DNA from: Zobellia amurskyensis
Lineage (GTDB): Bacteria > Bacteroidota > Bacteroidia > Flavobacteriales > Flavobacteriaceae
DNA: 64,000 nt
NCBI RefSeq assembly: GCF_009725985.1
Contig: NZ_RCNR01000014.1
Span: 1 to 64,000 of the forward strand
Reading direction: 5' to 3'
In this document: positions 8,628 to 18,695 of the stretch, one piece after another
How positions within the stretch are numbered: the first letter of the stretch is position 1
Layout of the letters: each line of letters begins with the position of its first letter
The notes under the pieces: model-generated
The model's database searches: none
What the model was told of the DNA's origin: nothing
What the model saw: the letters and a program-made list of their open reading frames with translations, nothing else
Made by a program: the position numbers and the translations under genes

Positions 8628-10931
8628 ATGAAAAAAATCGTTCTACAACTTTTCATTTTAGGGGTACTCCTGGTCTCTTGTAAGGAAGAGGGCCAATACG
8701 CTTCCATTCCGCAGAAAAAAGTGCCGGATAGGGTAGACTATAATTTTGACGTGCGGCCCATATTATCGGACAAGTGTTTTAATTGCCATGGTCCGGATGC
8801 CAACAAAAGATCGGAAGATTTGCGCTTGGATACTCCTGAAGGTGCTTATGGGGCGTTAAAAGATTCAGAGAATGAGTTTGCCATAGTACCTAGGAACATT
8901 GAGAAATCGGTGGTGTATCAGCGGATTACGGCTAAAGATAGTTCCAACCTTATGCCTCCCGTGGACTCCAATTTAAAACTATCCGACTACGAAATAAAGG
9001 TGTTGAAAAAGTGGATAGAACAAGGTGCGGTCTATGATGCGCATTGGGCTTTTAGTCCGGTGGAAAAACCCCAAATTCCTAATACGGATTCAGATTGGGT
9101 AAATAATGAAATTGACCATTTTGTGCTGAATAAACTGGATGAGGTGGACCTTCAGCCTAATGAAATAGCAGATAAAGAACGTTTGTTAAAAAGGGTTTCA
9201 TTAGATATTACGGGTTTACCGCCTACACCGGAAATGCGAAAAAAGTTTATAAGTACTAATAATACCAATGCTTACGAACAAATAGTAGATGAATTGCTGG
9301 GCAGTGACCATTATGGTGAAAAAATGGCAAGTCATTGGTTAGATGTGGCACGCTATGCAGATTCACACGGTTTTCAGAACGATCAGTTGCGTACCATGTG
9401 GCCATGGCGAGATTGGGTGATTTATGCCTTTAACGAAAATTATAGCTACAAAAAGTTTGTAACCTATCAGTTGGCAGGAGATTTAATGCCCAAGAAAAAT
9501 ATAGAAACCATATTGGCAACAGGCTTCAATAGAAACCACAAAATAAACCAAGAAGCGGGCATAATTGAAGAAGAGTATCGAATAGAAAATGTAACTGATA
9601 GAACCAACACCTTTGGTAAGGCATTTTTAGGGTTGACTTTAGAATGTGCCAAGTGCCATGATCACAAGTACGACCCTATTTCACAGAAAGAATACTTCAA
9701 CACCTTTGCCTTTTTTGACAAGGTAATCCATAGGCCAAAGGCAATGGGAGAAGTTTTGGCCGAAGCTCCATTGATCACAATTACCGATGAAGTTGTTGAA
9801 AAGGAACTTCCGTTTGTGAACAAAAAAGAACCAGAGGATATAGAGGTCATGGTTATTGAGGAGAAGGCGGATATTAGAACCACTCACATATTGAACAGAG
9901 GTGTTTACGACGATAAAGGTGAAATTGTTCAGCCAAGCACACCGGAGTCGGTTTTAAAGTTTGATACACTTGTTTATGATAGCAATCGTCTTGGTCTTAC
10001 CAAATGGCTTTTTGATAAGAAAAATCCATTGACCAGTAGGGTCTTTGTTAATAGGGTATGGCAAGAAATTTTTGGGGAAGGTATTGTTAGGTCTTCGGGA
10101 GATTTCGGTATGCAGGGAGATTTACCCACGCATATAGGTCTTTTAAACTGGCTCTCCGCAGATTTTATGGAGAACGATTGGGATATGAAACGTTTGGTGA
10201 AGCAAATAGTAATGTCATCTACCTACAAGCAATCTTCTGTAGTTGACGATAAAAAACTCGCCATAGATCCAGACAATCGGTATTTGTCGCATATGACCCG
10301 ATTGCGTTTTAGTTCGGAGACCATTAGAGACCACGCACTGGCAACTAGTGGTTTATTGAACGAGGAGATAGGAGGCCGTAGCGTAAAGGTGTATCAGCCC
10401 GATGGTATTTGGGAAGCGGCCAGTTCAGGTCGTGGTATTTTGGCCAATTATGTACAAGACCATGGTGAAGACCTGTATAGAAGGGGGATTTACATTTTTA
10501 TAAAACGAACCACGTTGCCACCGGTACAGCTAACTTTTGATGCCGCTACACGTGACCAATGCGAGGTAAAACGGCAATCTACCATGACACCGCTTCAAGC
10601 ACTTATTGCTTTGAACGATCCTACTATTTTGGAAGCTGCCCGGGTATTATCGGAAACCTTAATACAAGAGGAAAGTACCGTAGATGAAAAGATAACGGAG
10701 GCTTTTGGACGTATTATGAGCAGGACCATAAAACCCCAAGAAAAGGAAATGCTGGTGGGATATTACCATGATCAAGAAGAAGCATTCGCGAACAATAAAC
10801 AGAAGGCAAAAGATTTTATTGAAGTAGGGGAGTACCCTATTTTGAAAGGTAGAGATGAGGTTAAGGTTGCGGCACTCATGCAAATCATTCATACTATCTA
10901 CAATCTAGAAGAAACAATAGTAAAAGGTTAA
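8628..10931 (+). CDS. PSD1 cytochrome c / DUF1549 / DUF1553 lipoprotein
   Basis: A 767-residue exported protein with the domain chain first known from Planctomycetes. A lipoprotein signal (lipobox LLVSC, Cys18) is followed by a PSD1 c-type cytochrome domain with heme motif CFNCH (Cys50/Cys53/His54) and a distal region with LMPP. DUF1549 (about 150-360) carries a second CxxCH motif, ECAKCHDHKYDP (Cys340/Cys343/His344). DUF1553 (about 450-700) holds the conserved FVNRVWQEIFGEGIV and SGDFGMQGDLPTH stretches. Family members are tied to polysaccharide catabolism, but their reaction is unproven; electron transfer through the hemes is the natural inference. It is shorter than many planctomycete relatives, which often carry extra glycan-binding inserts. 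It sits between the propeller gene and the DUF1501 gene. Confidence 0.88.
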   Translation: MKKIVLQLFILGVLLVSCKEEGQYASIPQKKVPDRVDYNFDVRPILSDKCFNCHGPDANKRSEDLRLDTPEGAYGALKDSENEFAIVPRNIEKSVVYQRITAKDSSNLMPPVDSNLKLSDYEIKVLKKWIEQGAVYDAHWAFSPVEKPQIPNTDSDWVNNEIDHFVLNKLDEVDLQPNEIADKERLLKRVSLDITGLPPTPEMRKKFISTNNTNAYEQIVDELLGSDHYGEKMASHWLDVARYADSHGFQNDQLRTMWPWRDWVIYAFNENYSYKKFVTYQLAGDLMPKKNIETILATGFNRNHKINQEAGIIEEEYRIENVTDRTNTFGKAFLGLTLECAKCHDHKYDPISQKEYFNTFAFFDKVIHRPKAMGEVLAEAPLITITDEVVEKELPFVNKKEPEDIEVMVIEEKADIRTTHILNRGVYDDKGEIVQPSTPESVLKFDTLVYDSNRLGLTKWLFDKKNPLTSRVFVNRVWQEIFGEGIVRSSGDFGMQGDLPTHIGLLNWLSADFMENDWDMKRLVKQIVMSSTYKQSSVVDDKKLAIDPDNRYLSHMTRLRFSSETIRDHALATSGLLNEEIGGRSVKVYQPDGIWEAASSGRGILANYVQDHGEDLYRRGIYIFIKRTTLPPVQLTFDAATRDQCEVKRQSTMTPLQALIALNDPTILEAARVLSETLIQEESTVDEKITEAFGRIMSRTIKPQEKEMLVGYYHDQEEAFANNKQKAKDFIEVGEYPILKGRDEVKVAALMQIIHTIYNLEETIVKG

Positions 10932-10947
10932 AGGTCAATCAAACGAT

Positions 10948-12402
10948 ATGGATAAAGAAGTTTTTGAACATTATTTGAATACGAACCGAAGACATTTTTT
11001 AGGTAAAATGGCCATGGGAATGGGCGGCGTGGCTTTGGGCTCGCTTTTAATGCCCGATTTGTTGACAGGAAAGAAAGCCGCCGAAGAACAGTTGCCTCTA
11101 GGCTTAAAACACTTTGCGGCCAAAGCCAAACGAATCATCTTATTGGTGCAAAACGGGGCGCCTTCTCAATTGGAGACATTTGACTACAAACCTAAGTTGA
11201 ACGACATGTTCGGTCAAGAACTTCCGCCATCAATTAGAGGAGAGCAAAAATTGACAGGCATGACCGCAGGTCAAGAATCGTTTCCGTTAGTGGGGTCTAA
11301 ATTCAGCTTTAAACAATATGGGGAATCGGGAACTTGGGTAAGTGAGCTCTTGCCAAATATTGCCAAGATTACAGATGATATATGCATGATTAAAAGTATG
11401 CATACAGACGCTATTAACCATGACCCAGCACTCACATTCATGCAAACTGGGGCGCAGGTGGGTAACAGACCTAGTATTGGTTCTTGGTTTAGTTATGGAC
11501 TGGGTAGTGAGAACCAAAATTTGCCCGCATATTGTGTTTTGCTTTCAAAGGGAAAAGGTAACGGTCAAGGTGCGTATTCAAAATTATGGTCCAACGGGTT
11601 TTTAGATAGTTCGCACCAAGGTGTGCAATTGAGTGCCAGTGAAGACCCAATTCTATATCTGAACGACCCAAAAGGTATGGATAGGGAAACACGTCGTAAG
11701 ATGTTAGACCACTTGGCTTCGTTAAATCAGCTTGGGTATGATGAGTTTGGTGATCCAGAAATCCCTGCAAAAATTAAGCAGTACGAAATGGCCTTTAGAA
11801 TGCAAACGGCCGTACCGGAAATTACGGACGTATCCAAAGAACCAGATCATATTAAGAAAATGTATGGGCCGGATTGTATGGTGCCTGGTACATACGCAGC
11901 CAATTGTTTGTTAGCTAGAAAACTTTCTGAATCCGGAGTGCGTTTTGTACAATTGTACCATCAGGGCTGGGATCAGCATAATGATTTGGTAGGGGAAATT
12001 AAAGGGCAGGCCAAAGATGTAGATATGGCATCGGCAGCATTGATTACCGATTTAAAACAAAGGGGACTTTTAGATGAAACCTTAGTGATATGGAGCGGAG
12101 AATTTGGTAGAACCAACTATTGCCAAGGGAAGCTGACCAAAGATAATTACGGACGAGACCACCATCCACGTTGTTTTAGCATCTTCATGGCCGGTGGTGG
12201 CGTAAAGGCTGGGATGTCTTATGGTAAGACAGATGAGTTAGGATATAACATTGTAGAAAGCCCTGTGCATATTCATGATTTACATGCAACGATCATGCAC
12301 TTAATGGGCTTGGACCATGAAAAGCTAACGCACAAACACCTAGGTAGAAGATTTAGGTTGACCGATGTTCATGGTCATGTGGTAAAAGATATTCTAGCGT
12401 AG
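10948..12402 (+). CDS. DUF1501 protein (sulfatase/phosphatase-fold relative), Tat-exported
   Basis: A 484-residue protein beginning with a Tat-like signal (NRRHFLGKMAMGMGGVALGSLL). DUF1501 proteins share the alkaline-phosphatase/sulfatase fold and almost always travel with PSD1/DUF1549/DUF1553 proteins. Visible family features include AKRIILLVQNGAPSQLETFDYKP near the N-terminus, HQGWDQHNDL, VIWSGEFGRTNY and GRDHHPRCFSIFMAGGGVKAG, which contribute metal-binding Asp and His residues. The usual FGly/Ser nucleophile signature of sulfatases is not present. It starts 16 bases after the PSD1 gene and ends 4 bases before the next one, so the three are surely co-transcribed. It probably forms a complex or sequential pathway with the PSD1 protein; the reaction is unknown. 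Confidence 0.9.
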   Translation: MDKEVFEHYLNTNRRHFLGKMAMGMGGVALGSLLMPDLLTGKKAAEEQLPLGLKHFAAKAKRIILLVQNGAPSQLETFDYKPKLNDMFGQELPPSIRGEQKLTGMTAGQESFPLVGSKFSFKQYGESGTWVSELLPNIAKITDDICMIKSMHTDAINHDPALTFMQTGAQVGNRPSIGSWFSYGLGSENQNLPAYCVLLSKGKGNGQGAYSKLWSNGFLDSSHQGVQLSASEDPILYLNDPKGMDRETRRKMLDHLASLNQLGYDEFGDPEIPAKIKQYEMAFRMQTAVPEITDVSKEPDHIKKMYGPDCMVPGTYAANCLLARKLSESGVRFVQLYHQGWDQHNDLVGEIKGQAKDVDMASAALITDLKQRGLLDETLVIWSGEFGRTNYCQGKLTKDNYGRDHHPRCFSIFMAGGGVKAGMSYGKTDELGYNIVESPVHIHDLHATIMHLMGLDHEKLTHKHLGRRFRLTDVHGHVVKDILA

Positions 12403-12406
12403 CTAT

Positions 12407-14512
12407 ATGAAAAAAACAGTCCCTTTCTTTTTAAATGTTTTATTCTTTCTGCATGTTTTGCTGGCATTTTTGGTGCTCTTTGAAGGATATATGAAAGTTC
12501 CGTTTTGGGTTCAACCTTTGGGAAGAATGCATCCATTGGTTTTACACTTTCCGGTAGCGTTTATTGTGCTTTTGGTATTGCTCAATTTGTTCAAAAAACA
12601 ACTGGACCCGGCTTCTTTTGAAAAGATAAACTTCGCTCTCTTATTACTCACATCGTTTACCACGGTTCTAGCAACCCTCATGGGATTATTGTTATCCCTA
12701 GAAGGTTATGACTCGGAGCTGTTGACGCTTCACAAGTGGGTAGGTATTGCCTTGTGTTTTGTCATATATGCTTTGGTTTGGTGTTACACTTATAAAAAAG
12801 TATTTCAAATATTACTATATGTTGGTTTGATAGGAGTGCTCGTAGGCGGGCACTTTGGAGCGGGATTGACCCATGGCACCAATTTTTTAATGGAGCCTAT
12901 TACTGCTTCAAAAGAAGAAATCGTAGATGAAAATACGCCTATTTATTCGGCGTATATAGCTCCTGTTTTAAAAGCGAAATGTACCAGTTGCCACAATCCC
13001 CAAAAGCATAAAGGCGATTTGGATTTGACCACGATTGAAGCCATTGCCCAAGGTGGTGAAAATGGAGAGGCATGGTTAGCCCATAATGCGGAAGAGAGCC
13101 TCCTGTTAAAAAGAGCGGCCTTACCCATTGAAGATGAAGAGCATATGCCACCCGAAGGAAAACCACAACTAACGGCAGCAGAAATAGAATTAATGCAGAT
13201 TTGGATTGAACATGGCGCCGATGACCAAATTACTTATGCTCAACTAAAAGAAGGGGATACCTTAAAACAACTTGTTACCAGCAAATGGCTAAAATCTATT
13301 GAGGATAAGCAGTATGAGTTCGATTTTGTAACGGCTCAAACCATCAAGGAACTCAACAACCCATATAGAACGGTTGTTCAAAAATCACCTACGTCACCAG
13401 CTATTGACGTTGTTATATTCGGTAGAAGCGCTTTTCAAGAAAATAATATAACCGAGCTTGAAAAGGTAAAAGATCAAGTAGTGTATTTGAATTTGGCCAA
13501 TCTTCCCATAACAAGCGAGCATTTGCAGACCATAGGAAAGTTAGATAACCTAGAGCACTTGGTGCTCAATTTTACGGATATCAATAGTGAATCTTTAGCA
13601 TCACTGGCAAGTTGTGTTGAACTAGAAACGTTATCCTTGTCAGGAACAGCTATAGACGTAACCGTATTGGAACACTTAAAAGGCTTAAAGAGTTTAAAGG
13701 AAGTGTTCGTATGGAATACCAATTTGGAAGCAGAGGATATTGAGGTGTTAAGAAGCGAATTGCCCAACGTTATTATTAATGAAGGTTATATTCCAAATCC
13801 AGAAGAGGAGCTACAATTAACACCACCAACTTTGGTCAACGAAGGGAACATAATTAGCTCCGGTGATTTGATTTCTCTTGGTCATAAAATGAACGGAGTT
13901 ACCATTCAATATACTTTGGATGGGAGTGAGCCGGACTCCACTTCAATAGCTTTTGAAAAACCGTTTTCGTTGGATTTGAAAGGGAAAAGGGAACAAACCA
14001 TAAAGACATTAGCTCATAAAGAAGGCTGGTTGCCCAGTAAATCTATTTCCTATGTTTTTTACGATAGAGGCCTAGTGCCCGATGGTATTGAAGTTTTGTA
14101 TCCTGGAGTTTTAAGCTCGTATACAGGTGATACCGAAAAAATACTGACGGATGCCGTGCGGAAAAATGAAAAAATAGGATACTCTAAATTCTGGGCATCC
14201 TATAACAAAAATCCACTTGAGGCTATTGTTGACTTTAGCGCAACCTCTCCCGAAATAAAGGAAGTGGTTTTAAGCTGTGGCATCAACTTTAGACAAAAGA
14301 AATCGCCATTGGATCATATAGCGGTTTGGGCCAGTGATGATAAGGAAGATTGGCAACTGATTAAAAAGCAAAGTTTTGCCAATGAAAACAATTTAGACCG
14401 GCTTAAGGAGATATCTATGCAGCTGCCAAAGAAATCGTATAAATACATAAAAATAGTAGCGAAGCCGCAAAAAGGCCAAACCATACGCGTCAATCAATTG
14501 TTCTTTTTCTAA
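12407..14512 (+). CDS. membrane-bound PSD1-type cytochrome with leucine-rich repeats and C-terminal beta domains
   Basis: A 701-residue multi-domain protein. Residues 1-165 form about five transmembrane helices of the DUF2231-like type, with HPLVLHFPVAF, whose His residues are often heme ligands. A PSD1-type cytochrome domain follows (about 175-280) with heme motif CTSCH (Cys192/Cys195/His196) and distal HMPPEGKPQLTAAE. Then come leucine-rich repeats (about 350-460: VYLNLANLPITSEHLQTI, LEHLVLNFTDIN, LETLSLSGTAID), a chitobiase-C/FN3-associated segment (TIQYTLDGSEPDSTS, about 500-545), and a discoidin-like beta domain at the C-terminus. It plausibly anchors the PSD1/DUF1501 system to the inner membrane and hands electrons to the respiratory chain; that is inference. 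Its stop codon overlaps the LacI gene end by four bases. Confidence 0.82.
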   Translation: MKKTVPFFLNVLFFLHVLLAFLVLFEGYMKVPFWVQPLGRMHPLVLHFPVAFIVLLVLLNLFKKQLDPASFEKINFALLLLTSFTTVLATLMGLLLSLEGYDSELLTLHKWVGIALCFVIYALVWCYTYKKVFQILLYVGLIGVLVGGHFGAGLTHGTNFLMEPITASKEEIVDENTPIYSAYIAPVLKAKCTSCHNPQKHKGDLDLTTIEAIAQGGENGEAWLAHNAEESLLLKRAALPIEDEEHMPPEGKPQLTAAEIELMQIWIEHGADDQITYAQLKEGDTLKQLVTSKWLKSIEDKQYEFDFVTAQTIKELNNPYRTVVQKSPTSPAIDVVIFGRSAFQENNITELEKVKDQVVYLNLANLPITSEHLQTIGKLDNLEHLVLNFTDINSESLASLASCVELETLSLSGTAIDVTVLEHLKGLKSLKEVFVWNTNLEAEDIEVLRSELPNVIINEGYIPNPEEELQLTPPTLVNEGNIISSGDLISLGHKMNGVTIQYTLDGSEPDSTSIAFEKPFSLDLKGKREQTIKTLAHKEGWLPSKSISYVFYDRGLVPDGIEVLYPGVLSSYTGDTEKILTDAVRKNEKIGYSKFWASYNKNPLEAIVDFSATSPEIKEVVLSCGINFRQKKSPLDHIAVWASDDKEDWQLIKKQSFANENNLDRLKEISMQLPKKSYKYIKIVAKPQKGQTIRVNQLFFF

Positions 14513-15546
14513 GGCTGGGCCTTGATCAAGGGTATGGTGGAATCCCGCTCGATCATAGTGGTTTTGATGACTTCGGTTTCAAATGGTTTTTCGGGATCGT
14601 TTTGTTCTATTCGGTTTACCAATTGTTGAGCGGCACGTTGCCCCATATGATATCCATGCTGACTAATAGATGTTAGGCTTGGTACTACGTATTTGGGTAA
14701 AATTCCGTTAGTGAAACAGATGATGGAAAGTTCTTCAGGAATTTTTATTCCCAAAGAATTTGCAGTCAATAATGAGGTGACACCGGCTTCTTCCTCTAAA
14801 CCTAAAATGGCATCTACTTTTCCTGCGGATAGTAGTTTTCGTATTTCAACCTCCATAAAAGACTTTTCCAACTTTTCGAAAATTAAGCTCTGGTCCAAGT
14901 CTATATTATGGTCCTTTAGACACTGATGATAACCGTTTATTCTCAGTTTTGATATTTCAAGGTCGCCCAAGAGCGAAACCACGGCGATACGCTTGCATCC
15001 GCTTTTTATAAGATGTTCCGTAGCATTGTAAGCAGCCTTGGTATCATCTATGGTTACTTTGTCACAGTCCAGTTTTGATGATACACGATCAAACATTACT
15101 ACAGGTATACCTTTGTTCAAGAAGGGCTCAAAGTGATCGGTATTATCAAGTTTTCCTGTTTCCTCCGCAAGCGAAACTAAGAGTCCGGATATAGCGCCTT
15201 TGCGTAACATTTCGGTGATGGCAACCTCCTTTTTATAAGATTCGTTGGAGATGCAGGCAATCATATTATAGCCGCGATCATTCAATACTTTTTCTACACC
15301 ACTAATAACTTGGGCAAAAAAGTAGTTGAGGATATTGGGAATGATGACACCAACAGATTGCGAAGGTTCTTTTCTAAGATTGATTGCATTAAGGTTAGGA
15401 CGGTATTTATGTTCCCGTGCATACGCAATAATTTTCGCCTTGGTTTTGGCGCTTATTTCATGGCTATCATTTAACGCCTTGGATACGGTAGATTTAGAGA
15501 CTTTAAAATGCTTGGCAATATCGTCTAAACTAAGTTTTCGCTTCAT
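14509..15546 (-). CDS. LacI-family transcriptional regulator
   Basis: A 345-residue repressor with the N-terminal helix-turn-helix LSLDDIAKHFKVSKSTVSKALNDSHEIS (about residues 4-31) and the hinge KAKIIAYAREHKYRPN. The periplasmic-binding-protein-like sugar domain (about 60-340) starts SVGVIIPNILNYFFAQVISGVE. It is transcribed divergently from the xylB-xylA-transaldolase operon across 332 bases. This makes xylose or a derivative the likely effector and the operon the likely target. The 3' end overlaps the facing cytochrome/LRR gene by four bases. An autoregulatory role is common in this arrangement but is not shown here. Confidence 0.9.
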   Translation of the reverse strand: MKRKLSLDDIAKHFKVSKSTVSKALNDSHEISAKTKAKIIAYAREHKYRPNLNAINLRKEPSQSVGVIIPNILNYFFAQVISGVEKVLNDRGYNMIACISNESYKKEVAITEMLRKGAISGLLVSLAEETGKLDNTDHFEPFLNKGIPVVMFDRVSSKLDCDKVTIDDTKAAYNATEHLIKSGCKRIAVVSLLGDLEISKLRINGYHQCLKDHNIDLDQSLIFEKLEKSFMEVEIRKLLSAGKVDAILGLEEEAGVTSLLTANSLGIKIPEELSIICFTNGILPKYVVPSLTSISQHGYHMGQRAAQQLVNRIEQNDPEKPFETEVIKTTMIERDSTIPLIKAQP

Positions 15547-15878
15547 AACTGTATCAAGATACTAAATATCATACTAAGATATTACTTCGTTTTTGCCATT
15601 CCGATCGCTAAAATAGCATTTTGGAGCTACGCTTTTTACGAAACCCATTTCGAAAAATGTAAAATATTGTAAATATCTGATTTTAAATAGGTTGTGATTG
15701 TGAAATTTTGAATTTATAAACGCTTGTATTTCGTATTTTTAGTACGGAAACGAATTATCTGGAACTCGTTTTAAGTTATAGTTTAAATTTGACAAAAGGG
15801 CTTGGTTTTTAATGGAATACAAAATATCCAATAGGGTAACGTTCAAAAAATAAAAGCACTTACAAACACCAAAAGATT
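15547..15878. promoter_or_regulatory. divergent lacI/xylB control region with candidate operator
   Basis: A 332-base A+T-rich gap between the divergent LacI and xylB starts. The inverted repeat AAACGA (15748-15753) / TCGTTT (15766-15771) is a candidate LacI-family operator. A loose Bacteroidota promoter lies just upstream (TTTG at 15707-15710, TATTTCG near 15727), oriented to xylB. Both calls are pattern matches only. Confidence 0.4.
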
Positions 15879-17363
15879 ATGTATAGTATAGGTTACGATA
15901 TAGGAAGTTCGTCAATAAAAGCAGCCTTGGTTGAGGTAAGTACGGGTAAACCCGTTGCTGTAGTGAGTGAGCCTAAAACAGAAATGGATATTCTTGCCAT
16001 TAACAATGGTTGGGCAGAACAAGATCCAGATACATGGTGGAAACACGTTTGTACCGCTACAAAAACATTGTTATCAGAAAATAATATAAAACCAGAAGAG
16101 GTTACGGGTATTGGTATTTCATACCAGATGCACGGATTGGTGGTTGTTGATGAGAACCTAAAGCCTTTGCGTGATTCCATTATTTGGTGCGATAGTAGAG
16201 CGGTAGGTATTGGTCAAAAAGCATTTGATGAGTTGGGCAACGACCGTTGTAGTGAGAACTTATTAAACTCGCCCTCTAATTTTACCGCATCCAAATTAAA
16301 GTGGGTCAAAGAAAATGAACCGGAAACTTTTGAACGTATTCATAAGTTCATGCTACCGGGAGATTATATAGCCTGTAGATTAAGCGGCACGGCAAATACT
16401 ACTTTATCCGGCTTGTCCGAAGGTATATTCTGGGATTTTAAAACGAATAGTTTAGCCACTTGGTTATTGGACTATTACGGATTAAACGAATCCCATGTGC
16501 CTGAAATAGTAGATACTTTTTCGGTTCAAAGTAAAGTGTCCGAACAAGGAGCAAAAGAATCAGGTTTAAAAGAAGGCACGCCTATTTTATACCGTGCGGG
16601 AGATCAGCCTAACAATGCATTGTCATTGAATGTTTTTAATCCAGGAGAGGTAGCGGCAACCGGTGGTACATCTGGTGTTATTTATGCCATTACGGATAAT
16701 CTTTCGGTTAAAGAGAGCTCGCGGGTAAACAACTTTGCTCACGTAAATTATAGTGAAGCCAACAGGTTTGTGGGTAAACTACTTTGTATAAACGGAGCCG
16801 GTATCCAATACCGATGGTTGTTGAACAACTTAAGTGTTGCTTCATACGATGAAATGAACGATTTGGCCAATTCGGTACCACAAGGTTCGGATGGTGTAAA
16901 AATATTGCCATTCGGTAACGGTGCAGAACGCATGTTGAACAATGTGGATTTAGGGACGAATATCTTTGGTATCAACTTAAACAACCACACCAAGGCACAT
17001 TTGTGCAGAGCTTCATTGGAAGGTATTGCCTTCTCTTTTGTGTATGGTATGGAAATCCTTAGGTCAGACGGTATTACCGCTACTAAAATACGGGCAGGAA
17101 ACGATAACTTGTTTCGCTCGGAAATTTTCTCGAACACTATAGCGACACTTATTGATCGCGAAATAGAAATATATAATACCACAGGCGCTATTGGCGCAGC
17201 TAGGGCCTGTATTTTACGCGATGGCGATTTTTCAAGCTTTGGGGAACAGATTATGGCCAATGATTATGTCATGAGCTATAAACCTTCCGCAGAAAAGGAA
17301 GCATTGCAATCCGCATATTCCGCATGGAAAAAAGAATTAGAACAATTATTAAAAAACAAGTAA
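15879..17363 (+). CDS. xylB: xylulokinase
   Basis: A 494-residue FGGY-family kinase that phosphorylates D-xylulose to D-xylulose 5-phosphate with ATP. The phosphate-1 loop is [18 protein letters not shown] at the N-terminus. The substrate region [29 protein letters not shown] (about 83-110) is typical of xylulokinases (MHG motif). The C-terminal ATPase half holds [15 protein letters not shown] and [16 protein letters not shown]. Length is normal. One base separates its stop from the xylose isomerase start, so the two are translated together. The divergent LacI gene probably controls it. Confidence 0.95.
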   Translation: MYSIGYDIGSSSIKAALVEVSTGKPVAVVSEPKTEMDILAINNGWAEQDPDTWWKHVCTATKTLLSENNIKPEEVTGIGISYQMHGLVVVDENLKPLRDSIIWCDSRAVGIGQKAFDELGNDRCSENLLNSPSNFTASKLKWVKENEPETFERIHKFMLPGDYIACRLSGTANTTLSGLSEGIFWDFKTNSLATWLLDYYGLNESHVPEIVDTFSVQSKVSEQGAKESGLKEGTPILYRAGDQPNNALSLNVFNPGEVAATGGTSGVIYAITDNLSVKESSRVNNFAHVNYSEANRFVGKLLCINGAGIQYRWLLNNLSVASYDEMNDLANSVPQGSDGVKILPFGNGAERMLNNVDLGTNIFGINLNNHTKAHLCRASLEGIAFSFVYGMEILRSDGITATKIRAGNDNLFRSEIFSNTIATLIDREIEIYNTTGAIGAARACILRDGDFSSFGEQIMANDYVMSYKPSAEKEALQSAYSAWKKELEQLLKNK

Positions 17364-17364
17364 C

Positions 17365-18690
17365 ATGGCATTATTAGGAGACAAAGAGTACTTTAAAGGT
17401 ATTGGAGACATCAAGTTTGAAGGGAAGGAATCAGACAACCCTTTAGCGTTTAAATATTACAACCCGGATCAAGTTGTTGCGGGCAAGACCATGAAGGAAC
17501 ACTTCAAGTTTGCCATTGCATACTGGCATACGTTCTGTGGACAGGGTTCTGATCCATTTGGCCCAGGTACACAAAGTTTTGAGTGGGATAAATCTTCTGA
17601 TGCCGTTCAAGCTGCAAAAGACAAGGCAGATGCCGCTTTTGAGTTTATCAGCAAAATGGGTTTCGATTATTTCTGTTTTCATGATTTCGATTTAATTCAA
17701 GAAGGTCCAACTTTCGCTGAGTCAGAAAAAAGATTAGCTACTATTACTGAGTATATCAAGGAGAAAAAAGCGGCTTCAGGTATTAAGTTATTGTGGGGTA
17801 CGGCTAACTGTTTTTCTAACCCAAGGTACATGAACGGTGCTGCTACCAACCCTGATTTTGATGTGGTTGCTAGAGCAGGTGGTCAAGTAAAATTGGCTTT
17901 GGATGCTACTATTGCATTAGATGGAGAGAATTATGTTTTCTGGGGAGGTCGTGAAGGTTATATGTCTCTTTTGAACACCAATATGGGTCGCGAATTAGAC
18001 CATATGGCACAGTTCTTAACTATAGCTAGAGATTATGCCCGTAAACAAGGTTTTAAAGGTAATTTCTTTATTGAACCAAAACCAATGGAGCCAACTAAGC
18101 ACCAGTATGATTTTGATTCGGCTACGGCAATCGGTTTCTTAAAAGAGTACGGATTGGATAAAGATTTCAAAATTAATATTGAAGTAAACCATGCAACTTT
18201 GGCACAACACACTTTTCAGCATGAAATGGAAGTTGCCGCTAAATCCGGTATGTTAGGAAGCTTGGATGCCAACCGTGGGGATTACCAAAACGGATGGGAT
18301 ACGGATCAGTTCCCAAACAATATTTTGGAGACTACAGAAGCTATGTTGGTTTTCTTGCAAGCAGGAGGCTTACAAGGTGGTGGTGTAAACTTTGATGCTA
18401 AAATCAGAAGAAATTCTACAGACCTTGAAGATATTTTCTTAGCTCATATTGGAGGTGCGGATACGTTTGCAAGAGGTTTAATTACGGCCGATAAAATTAT
18501 CCAGTCTTCTGATTATACCAAGCTTCGTGAAAACCGTTACAGCTCTTTTGATTCAGGAAAAGGAAAAGAGTTTGAAGCAGGTAAATTAAGCCTTGAGAAC
18601 TTATACGATTTAGCAACTACAAATGGTGAGTTAGAGCTGAAGAGTGGTAAGCAAGAATTGTTCGAAAACATTGTTAATCAGTACATCTAG
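17365..18690 (+). CDS. xylA: xylose isomerase
   Basis: A 441-residue class II xylose isomerase that interconverts D-xylose and D-xylulose in the cytoplasm. Catalytic and metal motifs are visible in order: [15 protein letters not shown] (catalytic His), [34 protein letters not shown] (metal-binding Glu, Lys), [18 protein letters not shown], and [18 protein letters not shown] (metal-binding Asp). Length fits the longer class II enzymes. It lies in the middle of the xylB-xylA-transaldolase operon, which funnels xylose to the pentose phosphate pathway. Confidence 0.97.
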   Translation: MALLGDKEYFKGIGDIKFEGKESDNPLAFKYYNPDQVVAGKTMKEHFKFAIAYWHTFCGQGSDPFGPGTQSFEWDKSSDAVQAAKDKADAAFEFISKMGFDYFCFHDFDLIQEGPTFAESEKRLATITEYIKEKKAASGIKLLWGTANCFSNPRYMNGAATNPDFDVVARAGGQVKLALDATIALDGENYVFWGGREGYMSLLNTNMGRELDHMAQFLTIARDYARKQGFKGNFFIEPKPMEPTKHQYDFDSATAIGFLKEYGLDKDFKINIEVNHATLAQHTFQHEMEVAAKSGMLGSLDANRGDYQNGWDTDQFPNNILETTEAMLVFLQAGGLQGGGVNFDAKIRRNSTDLEDIFLAHIGGADTFARGLITADKIIQSSDYTKLRENRYSSFDSGKGKEFEAGKLSLENLYDLATTNGELELKSGKQELFENIVNQYI

Positions 18691-18695
18691 AATAT

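Noticed and set aside
16748-17260. 170-residue minus-strand frame inside xylB
   Set aside because: It is a shadow of the kinase coding sequence.
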